NCBI GenBank assembly: GCA_022376925.1
Contig: JAIOJX010000003.1
Coordinates: 40,967,874-41,031,873 of the forward strand
DNA: 64,000 nt
Direction: 5' to 3'
Origin: Tragulus kanchil
Lineage: Eukaryota > Chordata > Mammalia > Artiodactyla > Tragulidae
Shown: positions 38,921 through 50,321 of the stretch, in pieces
Position numbering within the stretch: the stretch's first letter is position 1
Layout of the letters: each line of letters starts with the position of its first letter
Position numbers and translations under genes: made by a program
The notes under the pieces: generated by a model
What the model was told of the DNA's origin: nothing
The model's database searches: none
What the model saw: the letters and a program-made list of their open reading frames with translations, nothing else

Positions 38921-39118
38921 AGTGAAACTGTTAGTTGCTCAGTTGCATCCAACTCTTTGCACCCCGATGAATGGTAGCCCGACCAGCATCTCTGTCCATG
39001 GGATTCTCCAGGCCAGAATACTGGAGTGGGTTTCTATTCCCTTTGGACAGAGGAACCTGTCGGGTGACAGTTCATGGGGACACAAACAGTTGGACACAAC
39101 TGAGCAACTGAGCACAAG
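38921..39118. mobile_element. Bov-tA inverted pair (hairpin-like)
   Basis: Antisense Bov-tA from about 38921 to 39040 is joined to a sense Bov-tA 3' end from about 39045 to 39118. Arms 38934-38971 and 39071-39112 are imperfect reverse complements. Confidence 0.8.
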
Positions 39119-39972
39119 CGTGATACAGCAGTGAAAATGCCCAGATGTGGAAGCAGAAATGCAAACAACCTGAGTTCCGATCCTTCCTCAGCCAGGAGCC
39201 TGCTCTGTGGGCCTGTTCCATTGCTGTCCACCTAGCCCTCTTCTCTGGGAAGTGAAGCGGCCCATTCAGCCTCATAGGAGTCTGTCTACATGTGGCGGAT
39301 GCTCAAGACATGTTCTTCTTTTGAGGAAAAACAGGATTAGAAAGGGTCCAGTGCTTCATTTCCTATTACTGCAGTTCTCATAGGTATTGAGTAGAGATTT
39401 CAGCCATCAGCCTTAATGTATAATCCGTACAGAGGATTTAAGGAAAATCTCAAGTCATGCTTTATTTTTTATTTTGATTTTCTTTAAGTGTGTTTAGAGA
39501 AATGTTTCAAATTCTGATCAAATTTTATCCTGTAAAAATATAGAATGAATGTAGTAATCAATCTTATATTAACACAAAAACGATATTACCATAAAAGGGG
39601 CTCCAGGTTCGCATACTTGAAAGATACTTGCTAGTGTATTTACCAATGAAATGATTCAACGTCTGATTTGCTGCAAAACAAAATGGCAGGGTGGGATGGA
39701 TGGGGATAGAGATGCAGTGAGAGTGGTCATGATCCCATCATTATTGAAGTTGAGCAGTGGGTGCAAAGGGGTCTGGCACAGGGACAGAGCAGGGCCCCTC
39801 CTGCAGTCACAAGGGTGTTGGAGCCCTTGGTATCTCCTCCTCTCTCTCCTCTTGTTCAGGCAGGTGCAGTTTTGACCCGCAGGCTGGTAGGCAGAGGTTA
39901 GTGGTTGAGAGAGAGAAGGAGATTGGATGTTCTTCCCATTTAAACATTTTTTTTTTCTTTTCTTTTTTTCTG

Positions 39973-40154
39973 ATGCAAACCCTTATATTGAGGGCCAACT
40001 TTCAATAGATTGCAGCTAGGGAACTGCTTTGCTATGTATGAAATCCCAACCTGGAAGCAGATCATCTACCAGTGGTTTAGCACCAGGTTCCCCATGAACA
40101 TGCGGTGCGTGACGGGCGAGGGGGCGGCTGCCTTTCCAGCTGTGCCCTGTAACA
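39973..40154 (-). pseudogene. 28S rRNA 3'-end retropseudogene fragment
   Basis: The + strand reads as the reverse complement of the extreme 3' end of mammalian 28S rRNA. Recognisable blocks are CTTTCAATAGAT near 40000, TGGTTTAGCACCAGGTTCCC around 40073-40092, and GCGTGACGGGCGAGGGGGCG around 40106-40125. Many C-to-T type changes have accumulated, so it is not functional. A T-rich run at 39948-39970 lies where a poly-A tail would be on the - strand, so it is best read as an L1-mobilised rRNA retrocopy truncated to about 180 bases. The right edge abuts the poly-T end of an antisense L1. The identity is from recalled 28S sequence, not alignment. Confidence 0.88.
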
Positions 40155-40156
40155 GT

Positions 40157-40258
40157 TTTGTGGTTTTTTTTTATAATTGGATTATGGTTATGTTACAGTG
40201 CTGTGCTGGTTCCTGCTGTACGGCAAAGTGATTCAGCTATACATATACATATATGCTT
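40157..40258 (-). mobile_element. L1 3' end, left part
   Basis: Poly-T near 40163-40172, then GTTACAGTGCTGTGCTGGTT and GGCAAAGTGATTCAGCTATA, typical antisense L1 3' UTR. Continues right of the SINE at 40603-40699. Confidence 0.82.
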
Positions 40259-40260
40259 CT

Positions 40261-40585
40261 TTTTTTTTTTAATTTTATTTATTTATCTTTTTTGAGGGGT
40301 GGGGTGGGGAGGGAGGGGGGTGGGTGGGCCACTTCTATTGGTCTTTCATTTCTCTATTTTCATCCGTCTTTGTTCTTTGGCTCCTGTGGACCTCCCATCG
40401 CGGTGGCCTCTGTCGTAGCAGAGCGCCGGCTCTGGGCGCACGCGCGCCAGAGCTCCGGCTCGGTAATTGGACACATCGGTCCAGCCGCTCCGTGGCACGT
40501 GGGATCTTTCCAGGCCAGGGATCGAACTGGCGCCCCTTGCACTGCAAGGCAGTGTCCTTACCCACTGGACCACCAGGGAAAGCCC
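40261..40585 (-). mobile_element. CHR-like SINE nested in an L1 3' end
   Basis: Head at right. The target duplication TATATGCTTCTTTTTT flanks it (about 40250-40266 and 40587-40602). Long-tail form with the G-rich stretch GGGGAGGGAGGGGGG on the + strand. Confidence 0.92.
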
Positions 40586-40602
40586 TATATGCTTCTTTTT
40601 TG

Positions 40603-40699
40603 AATTTTCTTCCCATATAGGTCACGGCAGAGCAGAGTTCCCTGCCCTAAACCATAGGCTCTCATTAGTTATCTATTTTATACATGGTATCAGTAGTGT
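40603..40699 (-). mobile_element. L1 3' end, right part
   Basis: CCCATATAGGTCACGGCAGA through GAGTTCCCTG to AGTTATCTATTTTATACATG. Continuation of 40157-40258 after the nested SINE. Confidence 0.8.
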
Positions 40700-40875
40700 G
40701 GGCTTCCCTGGAGACTATGCTGCTTTGATTCTGGGGTCAGGAAGGTCCCCTGGAGCAGGAAATGACAACCCACTCCAGGGCTCTTGTCTGGGAAATTCTA
40801 TGGACAGAGGAGCCTAGCAGGCTACAGTCCACGGGGTCACAAGAGTCAGGCATGATTTAGTGACCAAACCACCAC
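40700..40875 (+). mobile_element. Bov-tA SINE
   Basis: GGGCTTCCCTGGAGACTATG, then CCCCTGGAGCAGGAAATGAC, then GACAGAGGAGCCTAGCAGGC, ending near GATTTAGTGACC. Confidence 0.88.
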
Positions 40876-41359
40876 CATCATCAACAGTGTATATATGTCG
40901 ATCTCAGTCTCCTCGTTCATCTCAGCCCCTTAGTGCCCATACGGTTGTTCTCTACCTCTGTGTCTCTATTTCTGCTTGTAAAGAAGATTGTCCATAGCCT
41001 TCCAAGCAGTCGGTAATTGGGTGGTAAAAGAACCCTCTCTGTGTTACACTGGGGAAAAGCGCCTGAGGTCCCTTTACCACAGCCTTGGAGCTGGGAAGGG
41101 GTCAGAAATGGCCGTGGAAGAGAGGTACATTCCATTGTATCCTCCATGGCTTCCTAGCAGAAAGTGTTGGCCCTGGTTGGACTGGCGATCCTTGAGCGCC
41201 CTAATTTTAGAGTTTGTACCAAAGAGAATAATGGTGTTTTTCTTGGAGACAACTTGAAGTAGCTTTTGCAAATTGTTTTGCAGGACATCTATAGCAAGGT
41301 GGTGAAGGTGTTTCAGTAACAGAGAGAATTGCCTGGTGCCATTAAGGAGACTGTATTGT

Positions 41360-41465
41360 CACTTCCTTAAGAGTAGAACTCATGTTTTATGTTTTTCAAT
41401 ATTCTTCATCCTCCTGGCACAACGAGCTGATAGGTAGGGCTCAACAAAGAGCGACCAGTGAAGAT
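41360..41465 (+). mobile_element. L2-like fragment
   Basis: CCTTAAGAGTAGAACTCATG through CCTCCTGGCACAAC to GGGCTCAACAAAG resembles an L2 3' end. Weak match. Confidence 0.35.
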
Positions 41466-41583
41466 GTTCATTGTTGGAGCCAGTGTCATGCTGTAGAATT
41501 GAGAAGATTTGGAGACAGGTGCCATTTTGGAAAAGCCCTCAATCCTTAGGTTTAATAAGCAAATAGAAATAGTTCCAAATATT

Positions 41584-41910
41584 ATTGTTGTTTAGCTGCT
41601 AAGTCGTGTCTGACTCTACACCTCCATGGACTGCAGCACGGCAGACTTCCTTGTCCTTCCCTGTCTCCCGAGGTTTGCTCAAACTCACGCCCATTGAGTT
41701 GGTGATGCCATCCAACCATCTCATCCTCTGTCCTCCTGTTCAGTCTTTCCCAGCATCAGAGTCCTTTCCTCTGAGTTGGCTTTTTGCATCAGGTGGTCAA
41801 AGTATTGGAACCTCTGCTTCAGTCCTTCTAATGAATATTCAGCGTTGGTTTCCTTTAGGACTGACTGGGTTGATCTTCTTGCAGTCCAAAGGACTCTCAA
41901 GAATATTGTA
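41584..41910 (-). mobile_element. BovB 3'-end fragment
   Basis: Antisense BovB 3' end: GCTAAGTCGTGTCTGACTC, then GATGCCATCCAACCATCTCA, ending near CTCAAGAATATTG. The second, about 1% diverged copy is at 42689-43015 (duplication N). Confidence 0.9.
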
Positions 41911-42688
41911 GCTGAACCTAGATTAAAGATAGGCAGCTGCATTAGAATTCAGTGACTTTAGAGGAAAAAAAACCCTCAACAGCACATCTAAATTCTTTTT
42001 CCTCAGTACATGACTATGTTTAATTTAACATAAAAGCTTGAATATATTAAATATATTTGTGTGTCAGGGCTTCATAAGACAGTATTACTTTAATGACTAT
42101 CAGAAGAGAGGGGAAGGCATTATAAAACTGCCACTTGCGTTACCCTTTAACAGCGCCTCATTATTACCTCCCCTACTGTGGGAACAGGCGCCAGCATAGC
42201 TGGTAAATTGGTAGAATTATCTTAGACATGAGTTTGCTAATCATTTAATATGTGATGACCTGCTACTTTGAGGTCTTTTGATCCCTAGTCAAATCTTTGC
42301 TTGTCCCTACCAGGCTTCAAAGAAAAACGTATACAGAAGCTGTGTTATTGCTAATAGGAGAAGACCATTTGAAAAAAAAAAAAAAAAGCTGGGAAAAATA
42401 TCTGTACTTGCAAAACTCATATTTTAGGGAAGAGCTATCTTTCACTATAGAAGCAGAGTTGGACTGATTTTAATAATGTCAGAATGGCCAATAAATGCAT
42501 TAATAGAAAGAATTGAAAATCAATGAGCTGTGAGAGTAATTACAGATGGTACCCAAGAGAAATAGAGCTGGCAATGTAATCCTTTCCCTCGGGGCCTGCC
42601 CTGGGCAAAGCTATGAAGTTTTGCCATGATTTTGGAAAAGCCCTCAATCCTTAGGTTTAATAAGCAAATAGAAATAGTTCCAAATATT

Positions 42689-43015
42689 ATTGTTGTTTAG
42701 CTGCTAAGTCGTGTCTGACTCTGCACCTCCATGGACTGCAGCACGGCAAACTTCCTTGTCCTTCCCTGTCTCCCGAGGTTTGCTCAAACTCACGCCCATT
42801 GAGTTGGTGATGCCATCCAACCATCTCATCCTCTGTCCTCCCGTTCAGTCTTTCCCAGCATCAGAGTCTTTTCCTCTGAATTGGCTTTTTGCATCAGGTG
42901 GTCAAAGTATTGGAACCTCTGCTTCAGTCCTTCTAATGAATATTCAGCGTTGGTTTCCTTTAGGACTGACTGGGTTGATCTTCTTGCAGTCCAAAGGACT
43001 CTCAAGAATATTGTA
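42689..43015 (-). mobile_element. BovB 3'-end fragment, duplication N copy
   Basis: Same insertion as 41584-41910 with scattered substitutions. Confidence 0.9.
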
Positions 43016-44189
43016 GCTGAACCTAGATTAAAGATAGGCAGCTGCATTAGAATTCAGTGACTTTAGAGGAAAAAAAACCCTCAACAGCACATCTAAATTC
43101 TTTTTCCTCAGTACATGACTATGTTTAATTTAACATAAAAGCTTGAATATATTAAATATATTTGTGTGTCAGAGCTTCATAAGACAGTATTACTTTATTG
43201 ACTTTATCAGAAGAGAGGGGAAGGCATTATAAAACTGCCACTTGCGTTACCCTTCAACAGCGCCTCATTATTACCTCCCCTACTGTGGGAACAGGCGCCG
43301 GCATAGCTGGTAAATTGGTAGAATTATCTTAGACATATGAGTTTGCTTATCATTTAGTATGTGTGATGACCTGCTACTTTGAGGTCTTTTGATCCCTAGT
43401 CAAATCTTTGCTTGTCCCTACCAGGCTTCAAAGAAAAACGTATACAGAGGCTGTGTTATTGCTAATAGGAGAAGACCATTTGAAAAAAAAAAAAAAAGCT
43501 GGGAAAAATATCTGTACTTGCAAAACTCATATTTTAGGGAAGAGCTATCTTTCACTATAGAAGCAGAGTTGGACTGATTTTAATAATGTCAGAATGGCCA
43601 ATAAATGCATTAATAGAAAGAATTGAAAATCAATGAGCTGTGAGAGTAATTACAGATGGTACCCAAGAGAAATAGAGCTGGCAACGTAATCCTTTCCCTC
43701 GGGGCCTGCCCTGGGCAAAGCTATGAAGTTGATAATTCTGCCTTCCTCCTTCCCATTAGCCATGTACTCTCTCCTTCAACTTCGTTCCCTTCCGTCAGCC
43801 ACCCAGACACCCTGACCCTCTGTGCGGTGATGGTTCTTGGTATCCACAGATGACCGGTTCTAACTGAAGTTTCATTAATTGAGGAGAATGTGAAATGCTC
43901 TTCTTTCCAAGCGTTATTTGCCTCTGCATGGGGTCAGTGCTTTGAAAAAAGGATCATTATTTTAAGGAAAACTCATGCTCTGAGTAATTTGAGAATCTTG
44001 ATTTGGGGGAAATTAATCTTTCCAAAATACTTCAGCTTATGAATGATGGTATTCTCCTTCACGTACTAGTCTTTGTGGTAGAATAAGAAAAATAAAGTCT
44101 GGAGTATGAGGTGTGTATTTCCGTATATTTAGGTGTGTTTTCTTGTACTAATATTTATAAACTAACTCACAATCTGTAAGTGCCTCTCA

Positions 44190-45020
44190 AAAATATCTCA
44201 TTTACCCTTGGTGGACTTTTGTTCCTGACCATGAGAGATTAACTGCTGTGGTATCAAGCTCCCACTGTGAACACTGGTAAACCAGACAAAACACATGAAA
44301 TGTTTTTCACATAGCGGACAACAGGTAGCTATGGACTGTGATCCTTGTAATTGGGAAGAGACTCAACCTCCTTCCTGAAGGCATACAGGGTGGGAGAACC
44401 CAGAGAGGGCCTTAGCAGTCATACTGATCTGAGCTGGCCTGGTTTGGAATTTGGAAAGGTCAAGACAGCTAATTTTAAAGAGAACAGGAACAGAGAGGAA
44501 GTAGTTGTACAGAGAGAGGGACCTGGGGATCTTTAAACTGGTCCCCTTAAGGATTTGGCTAAGTAGTGATCTGCCTCTGTGGAGAGAAAGGGAAGGAGAG
44601 CGCCAGGATGGCAGTAGGTGAAATAATTCTTAGAGCTCACATAAAATTCACAAAAGCCAGATAGGAGAGACCGTTTGGTAGAGGATCAGAAAGGTCACAG
44701 AACAGTCTGGTCTCTACCTTGCCATTGACAGAGGGGGAAAAGTAAGCCTTGAAACGATCGAACTGATCTGCCGGTTACTTAATTGGGCCAGAACAAAATT
44801 GATCAGATAGAAAAAAAAATTGAATGGAACACAGCCTCAGTGATCTATGGGACAATCCCAAGTTGTCTAATGCATGTATAATTAGACTTTCAGGAGGTAG
44901 GGAGGACCAGAGAAATGTTTAAAAATATTTGAACAAAGAATGGCTAGACATTATCTAAATCTGATAAAAGCTATGAAGCCACAAAGCCAAAACATTCTTT
45001 CTGACTCTGGAGAAAGAAAT
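44190..45020 (+). mobile_element. Probable old L1 5' region
   Basis: GATCTATGGGACAATCCCAA, then TGTATAATTAGACTTTCAGG, then ATTTGAACAAAGAATGGCTA resemble the end of the 5' UTR and start of old mammalian L1 (L1M group). The earlier part fits only loosely. Confidence 0.45.
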
Positions 45021-46525
45021 TTTATATGAAAAGTGAGGTTACAGTTGAGAAACCATGAAAGGGTTAGGAATGTTACCCCTTCTGCAAAGATGAATGTTTA
45101 ATTCTAGTGTGTGTTTGCCTTCTCAAGTCAAAGTTCCTCCATGTCTGCACATTCAACCAAGGTGGACCATGTAATGTTTAGTGTTGAAAACAGTCCATGC
45201 ACAAGAGGACTCACATTGCTCTGGGGTGAGCTGTGTCTGTGTTTCCTCATCTCAACCCTCTTGATTGTCAGTCCTTTTAATCACCCAGATAGGAAAGGTA
45301 ACTGGTGTGTCTGATAACATGTTATCATTGAAAAATTTAAGGATATAAAAAACTCATCAAGAATAAAATAAAAGGCATGATCACATTGCCTTGAATTAAA
45401 AACTGTTAATAGTTTAGAATGTTTTCTCATAGGGAGTCAGTAATTTTGTAATAGACATTCTTTAAAACAAACACTAAGTAAAAGGATAGGAAAACATGTA
45501 TCATGTATATACCAAATAACAACAGAAACAGACCATGGTGCCCATATTCATATTAGAGAAAATAAACTTAGAAACTAAGGTAAAATAAAATAGAGTATTT
45601 CATAATGATAAAAAAGCCAATTCATTTAGAGGACATCACAGTCCAAATCACTTTTTTTTTTTTTTTTTTTACTTTAGTAAACTCTTGAGTTGATACAACA
45701 TTCTCCCTTTTAGTAAATAAAATTGCAGAGCTATTCGGAGTCCACTGTCACAACTCCAGTGAATAACAAGGATGTACCTGGAATTTATGTGTTCTGAATC
45801 AGAATCTTTTTACTCTTGCAAGTTTTCTTTGATGATGTTACAACTAATCATTATGTTTTAAATGATGTGATTTCAAATAATTTCCACTCCAATATTAATC
45901 TTTAAGAAAAAAAAAAAAGTAAATCTTAGAAAAGTTTTGATTGAGTACTTCAGTAAATGCACTTTTACCAATAGAGGTTCAGTGGTCATTGCACACATAG
46001 TAACCTGAAATAAATATGAGCTGTTGGAATCTCTTTAACCTTAATTATATAGGGTTAAATATTTTACTATATCATATATGTTTGTCTTAATATAAAATAA
46101 TGTTTATAACTGTTTATTAATAAAGATGTGTAAAAGTATTCCCTGTTCATCACACCGGCAAAATTTGATTTTACTTTGCGTATCAACTTCAGAAATCAGC
46201 AAATTGAACAGAGCTGACAGCACATATTCGATTCACTTTCTAGAAAACTGTCGCTCTGTCATAGTATTTTGAGAATCCAGAATTTCATAAATATGTAACA
46301 ATATAGGGATGTCAACAGCTGCTTTTTTTTTTTTTTCATTGCTTTACAAATTGTGTCAGCATCATCACTGAGGAAAATACATACTTTGCTATCAAGGCAC
46401 ATTCAACCTGGTGACAGGTTTGATCAATTTCATGTCTTACTGAATGGTTGTGTCTGTAGCCTGTAGAAAAATGAATCTGTCTCTAATTTGCTGGTCAGTC
46501 CTGTATTTTGTCTTAAGGGCATATT

Positions 46526-46672
46526 TTTTTCAATATATTTTTATTTATATTTATTTGGCTGCATTGGGTCTCAGTTATAGCATATGGGCTCTAGTTCCCT
46601 GACCAGGGATCGAACCTGGGCCCTCTGCATTGAGAGCACAGAGTCTTAGCCACTGGACCACCAGGGAATTCC
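46526..46672 (-). mobile_element. CHR-2-type SINE
   Basis: Antisense fragment from TTATTTGGCTGCATTGGGTC to GGACCACCAGGGAATTCC, flanked by a clean 14-base target duplication CTTAAGGGCATATT (46512-46525 and 46673-46686). Confidence 0.9.
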
Positions 46673-46924
46673 CTTAAGGGCATATTGACAGAAAAATTTC
46701 TGTCTAAACAAATATGTACTTCTTGTCAGTCATAAATGAACTGTGATATTCCGATAATGCATAGTCCCTATGACCAATTCTATTTCCAAGTTTCTGATTT
46801 CAATTTCATTGTTATACTCTTGTCTTTCCTTATATCTTTTTCAATAAAGCCATGCAGATGGTGATTAAAATCATTTAGTCTTAAAGCCTATATCTTCTAA
46901 ACAAGACATTCTTACTGTTCTTTA

Positions 46925-47362
46925 AAATTAAGATAAAGAATGTACTGTTCTTATACAAAGTGAAGTAAGTCAAAAAGAAAAGGGCAGATACAGTCTACTA
47001 ACACATATATATGGAATCTAGTAAGTTGGTACTGATAAATACACATGCAGAGCATTGATGGAAAAACTGTCATAGAGAACAGACTAATGGACATTGGGGA
47101 GAGGGAAAAGTGGGTGAGAAATATGGAAAGAGCAACACGGAACCCTATACTATCTTATGTAAAAGAGGTAACTATTGTCAATGTGCTGTGGAACTAAGGG
47201 ATCATATGTGGAGGCTATGTGATGGCCTAAAGGGGTATGGGGGGAAATGGGATATACATATGACTAATCTGGAATTATACATATCTGTAAACAACAAAAC
47301 TCTTTAAAATCAAAAAAGCAAAATAAAAACTTGTGATTGTGGATGAAAAAAAAAAAAAAAAA
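46925..47362 (+). mobile_element. 5'-truncated L1 3' end
   Basis: AAGTGAAGTAAGTCAAAAAG followed by L1 3' UTR and a poly-A run at 47346-47361. The part from 47110 recurs at 48206-48460 (duplication O). Confidence 0.82.
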
Positions 47363-48039
47363 CCCAAACCAACAAACCGTCAGTTTCCCTACATAAAAAA
47401 AAAATACATTGTGTTTTACAGAGTGAGATTCCCAACTTCCAGTGGACCCACTGGCATAACAGAAGAAAATTTGCTCTAAGGTGACTGTCTGGGCCTAATC
47501 AAACCAGTGACTGTGAAATCCATGCACTACAATATATTTCAAGTTGTGGTTCACTTAGAAAACTGCTAAATGAAATATAAAAGCAGTTTTTCAAATTGTG
47601 CCTCTGTGCCTACTAATTTTATTAAGCTGAGGCATTTGTATTCACAGTATTAATGAGAACACATCTATAGAATAATATTTTATTTTAAATCTGTACCTTT
47701 GATTGCATAAGCTATACTCGGATTTAAGTTTCAAAATTTATTTCAGATATTAAAATGATATATTAACACAAGGATATGTGAGTAATAAAGTAAGCATCCA
47801 GATTGTCAAGTTAAAAAAAAAAAGAATGTACTCTTCTGAGGGTTTTTGTTTTAAGACCTTGGTTATATACTTTTAAAATTTCAACTTGAAAGAAATTAAT
47901 ACAACTATAGGTTAAAAACCTCCAGCCTCCCTTGGCTAAGTCAGTTATAGCAAGGCAGTAGAATAAGTCGCCTGGGTCACTTCAAGTTGTACATTTTGTA
48001 TAAAGATGTGTACTCAGGCCATTTAAAAATGAATCATCA

Positions 48040-48153
48040 GGGACTTCCCTGGTGGTCCAGTAGTTGAGACTCTTAGCTTCTTAATGCAGGGGACATAGGT
48101 TCTATCCCTGCTCAGGAAACTAACATCTCACATACCATATGGCACAATCAAAA
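48040..48153 (+). mobile_element. CHR-2-type SINE, cut by duplication O
   Basis: Starts GGGACTTCCCTGGTGGTCCA. The tail is lost at the duplication O junction; the complete copy is at 49137-49276. Confidence 0.87.
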
Positions 48154-48205
48154 CTAACATTTCTTCAATGAGACATTGAGGGAAAACTGAGAAAAGAAGA
48201 AAGGG

Positions 48206-48460
48206 GTGGGTGAGAAATATGGAAAGAGCAACACGGAACCCTATACTATCTTATGTAAAAGAGGTAACTATTGTCAATGTGCTGTGGAACTAAGGGATCA
48301 TATGTGGAGGCTATGTGATGGCCTAAAGGGGTATGGGGGGAAATGGGATATACATATGACTAATCTGGAATTATACATATCTGTAAACAACAAAACTCTT
48401 TAAAATCAAAAAAGCAAAATAAAAACTTGTGATTGTGGTTAAAAAAAAAAAAAAAAAAAC
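48206..48460 (+). mobile_element. L1 3' end, duplication O copy
   Basis: Repeat of 47110-47362 with a slightly different A-run. Confidence 0.82.
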
Positions 48461-49136
48461 CCAAACCAACAAACCGTCAGTTTCCCTACATAAAAAAAAA
48501 ATACATTGTGTTTTACAGAGTGAGATTCCCAACTTCCAGTGGACCCACTGGCATAACAGAAGAAAATTTGCTCTAAGGTGACTGTCTGGGCCTAATCAAA
48601 CCAGTGACTGTGAAATCCATGCACTACAATATATTTCAAGTTGTGGTTCACTTAGAAAACTGCTAAATGAAATATAAAAGCAGTTTTTCAAATTGTGCCT
48701 CTGTGCCTACTAATTTTATTAAGCTGAGGCATTTGTATTCACAGTATTAATGAGAACACATCTATAGAATAATATTTTATTTTAAATCTGTACCTTTGAT
48801 TGCATAAGCTATACTCGGATTTAAGTTTCAAAATTTATTTCAGATATTAAAATGATATATTAACACAAGGATATGTGAGTAATAAAGTAAGCATCCAGAT
48901 TGTCAAGTTAAAAAAAAAAAGAATGTACTCTTCTGAGGGTTTTTGTTTTAAGACCTTGGTTATATACTTTTAAAATTTCAACTTGAAAGAAATTAATACA
49001 ACTATAGGTTAAAAACCTCCAGCCTCCCTTGGCTAAGTCAGTTATAGCAAGGCAGTAGAATAAGTCGCCTGGGTCACTTCAAGTTGTACATTTTGTATAA
49101 AGATGTGTACTCAGGCCATTTAAAAATGAATCATCA

Positions 49137-49276
49137 GGGACTTCCCTGGTGGTCCAGTAGTTGAGACTCTTAGCTTCTTAATGCAGGGGACATAGGTTCT
49201 ATCCCTGCTCAGGAAACTAACATCTCACATACCATATGGCACAATCAAAAGATAAAAACTTTGCTTAAAAACTTAA
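49137..49276 (+). mobile_element. CHR-2-type SINE, complete copy
   Basis: Same element as 48040-48153 but with its A-rich tail and the flanking duplication GTGAATCATCAG (about 49280-49291), matched by AATGAATCATCAG before the head. Confidence 0.88.
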
Positions 49277-49353
49277 AAAGTGAATCATCAGTGTATTACA
49301 GTATTTACTGAAAAAAATAAAGCAGATGAATTGGGGTGAAGTATTTTCTATGA

Positions 49354-49555
49354 GGGCTTCTCTGGTGGCTCAGATAGTAAAGAATCTGTCTGGAATGCAG
49401 GAGACCCTGGTTTGTTCCCTGGGTCAGGAAGATCCCCTGGAGAAGGAAATGTCAACTCACTCCAGTACTCCTGCCTGGAAAATCCCAGAAGAGCCTGATG
49501 GACTACAGCCTGTGGGGTCGCAAAGAGTCAGACGTGACTGATCGACGGATGCTTT
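49354..49555 (+). mobile_element. Bov-tA SINE
   Basis: GGGCTTCTCTGGTGGCTCAG through AGATCCCCTGGAGAAGGAAA to CAAAGAGTCAGACGTGACTG. Its last 45 bases start duplication P and recur at about 50606-50648. Confidence 0.92.
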
Positions 49556-49661
49556 TAGTTTCATTTTCTATGAACAATGCAGTGGCTACTGGCACATGTT
49601 AGGGACCCTGACAGTCTGGACATTTCAGGCCCATATGTGTGACCTACTCATTTGCAAGGGT

Positions 49662-49755
49662 TGATTTTCTTTAGGACTGACTGGCTTGATCTCCTTGCAG
49701 TCCAAGGGACTCTCAAGAGCCTTCTCCAACATCAGTTTGAAAGCATTTCATTTCA
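49662..49755 (-). mobile_element. Short BovB fragment
   Basis: GGTTGATTTTCTTTAGGACTGACTGG-type BovB sequence through CTCAAGAGCCTTCTCCAAC. Copied at about 50757-50850 by duplication P. Confidence 0.75.
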
Positions 49756-49978
49756 CCATCAACTATTTTGCAAAGGAACATGATTTCTTACACATTATCA
49801 TTATTAATATGGTAAATAAATATCAATTACTTGGTAAAACCCTTAATGTCTGTTGTTTTGTCAACTCATAAAATAGGTATAGAGACAGTTACCACTTTCC
49901 ATTCACCTTACTCTCAATTTGCTATTATTTCCCCCTGACCAAATTTTATTTATCTCAATGACTTCGGAATTCCAGATT

Positions 49979-50321
49979 GTTGGTAGTTTAGTCACCAAGT
50001 TGTGCCTGACTCTTACGACCTCATGGACTGTAGCCTTCCAGGCTCCTCTGACCATGGGATTCTCCAGGCAAGAATCCTGGAGTGGGTTGCCATTTTCACC
50101 CCAAACAATTTACCTGTTTGAGTCAGGGGATCTTCCTGACCCAGGAATCAAATCCATGCCTGGTTTGCAGGCAAGCCCACTGAGCTACAAGGGAAGCCCT
50201 ATAAGAATACTGGAGTGGATTGCCATGCCCTTCTCCAGGGGATCTTCCCTACCCAGGAATCGAACCCAGGTCTCCCACATTGCAGGCTGGTTCCTAACCA
50301 GCTGAGCCCCAAGGGAAGCCC
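49979..50321 (-). mobile_element. Bov-A2-type pair of Bov-tA units
   Basis: Two antisense Bov-tA-like units head to tail: 49979-50199 ends ACAAGGGAAGCCCT, and 50200-50321 restarts with AAGAATACTGGAGTGGATTG and ends AAGGGAAGCCC. Tandem Bov-A units are typical of pecoran ruminants. Copied at 51074-51416 (duplication P). Confidence 0.85.

Larger units (their letters stand above)
41525..43730 (+). repeat. Tandem duplication N (copies 41525-42620 and 42630-43730), about 1% diverged
   Basis: Shift 1105 rising to 1110. Unlike most pairs, these copies differ by at least a dozen scattered substitutions plus small indels (for example TCTACACC/TCTGCACC, CGCCAGC/CGCCGGC, and insertions near 43337 and 43365). 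Linker 42621-42629. Confidence 0.95.
47110..49250 (+). repeat. Tandem duplication O (copies 47110-48153 and 48206-49250)
   Basis: Shift about 1096. The 52-base linker at 48154-48205 is a garbled echo of 47080-47110. Includes an L1 3' end and a CHR-2-type SINE. Confidence 0.96.

Noticed and set aside
44190..45020. A possible host gene exon around 44351-44536
   Set aside because: The stretch fits an old L1 5' region better, and there is no splice-site-flanked conserved frame.
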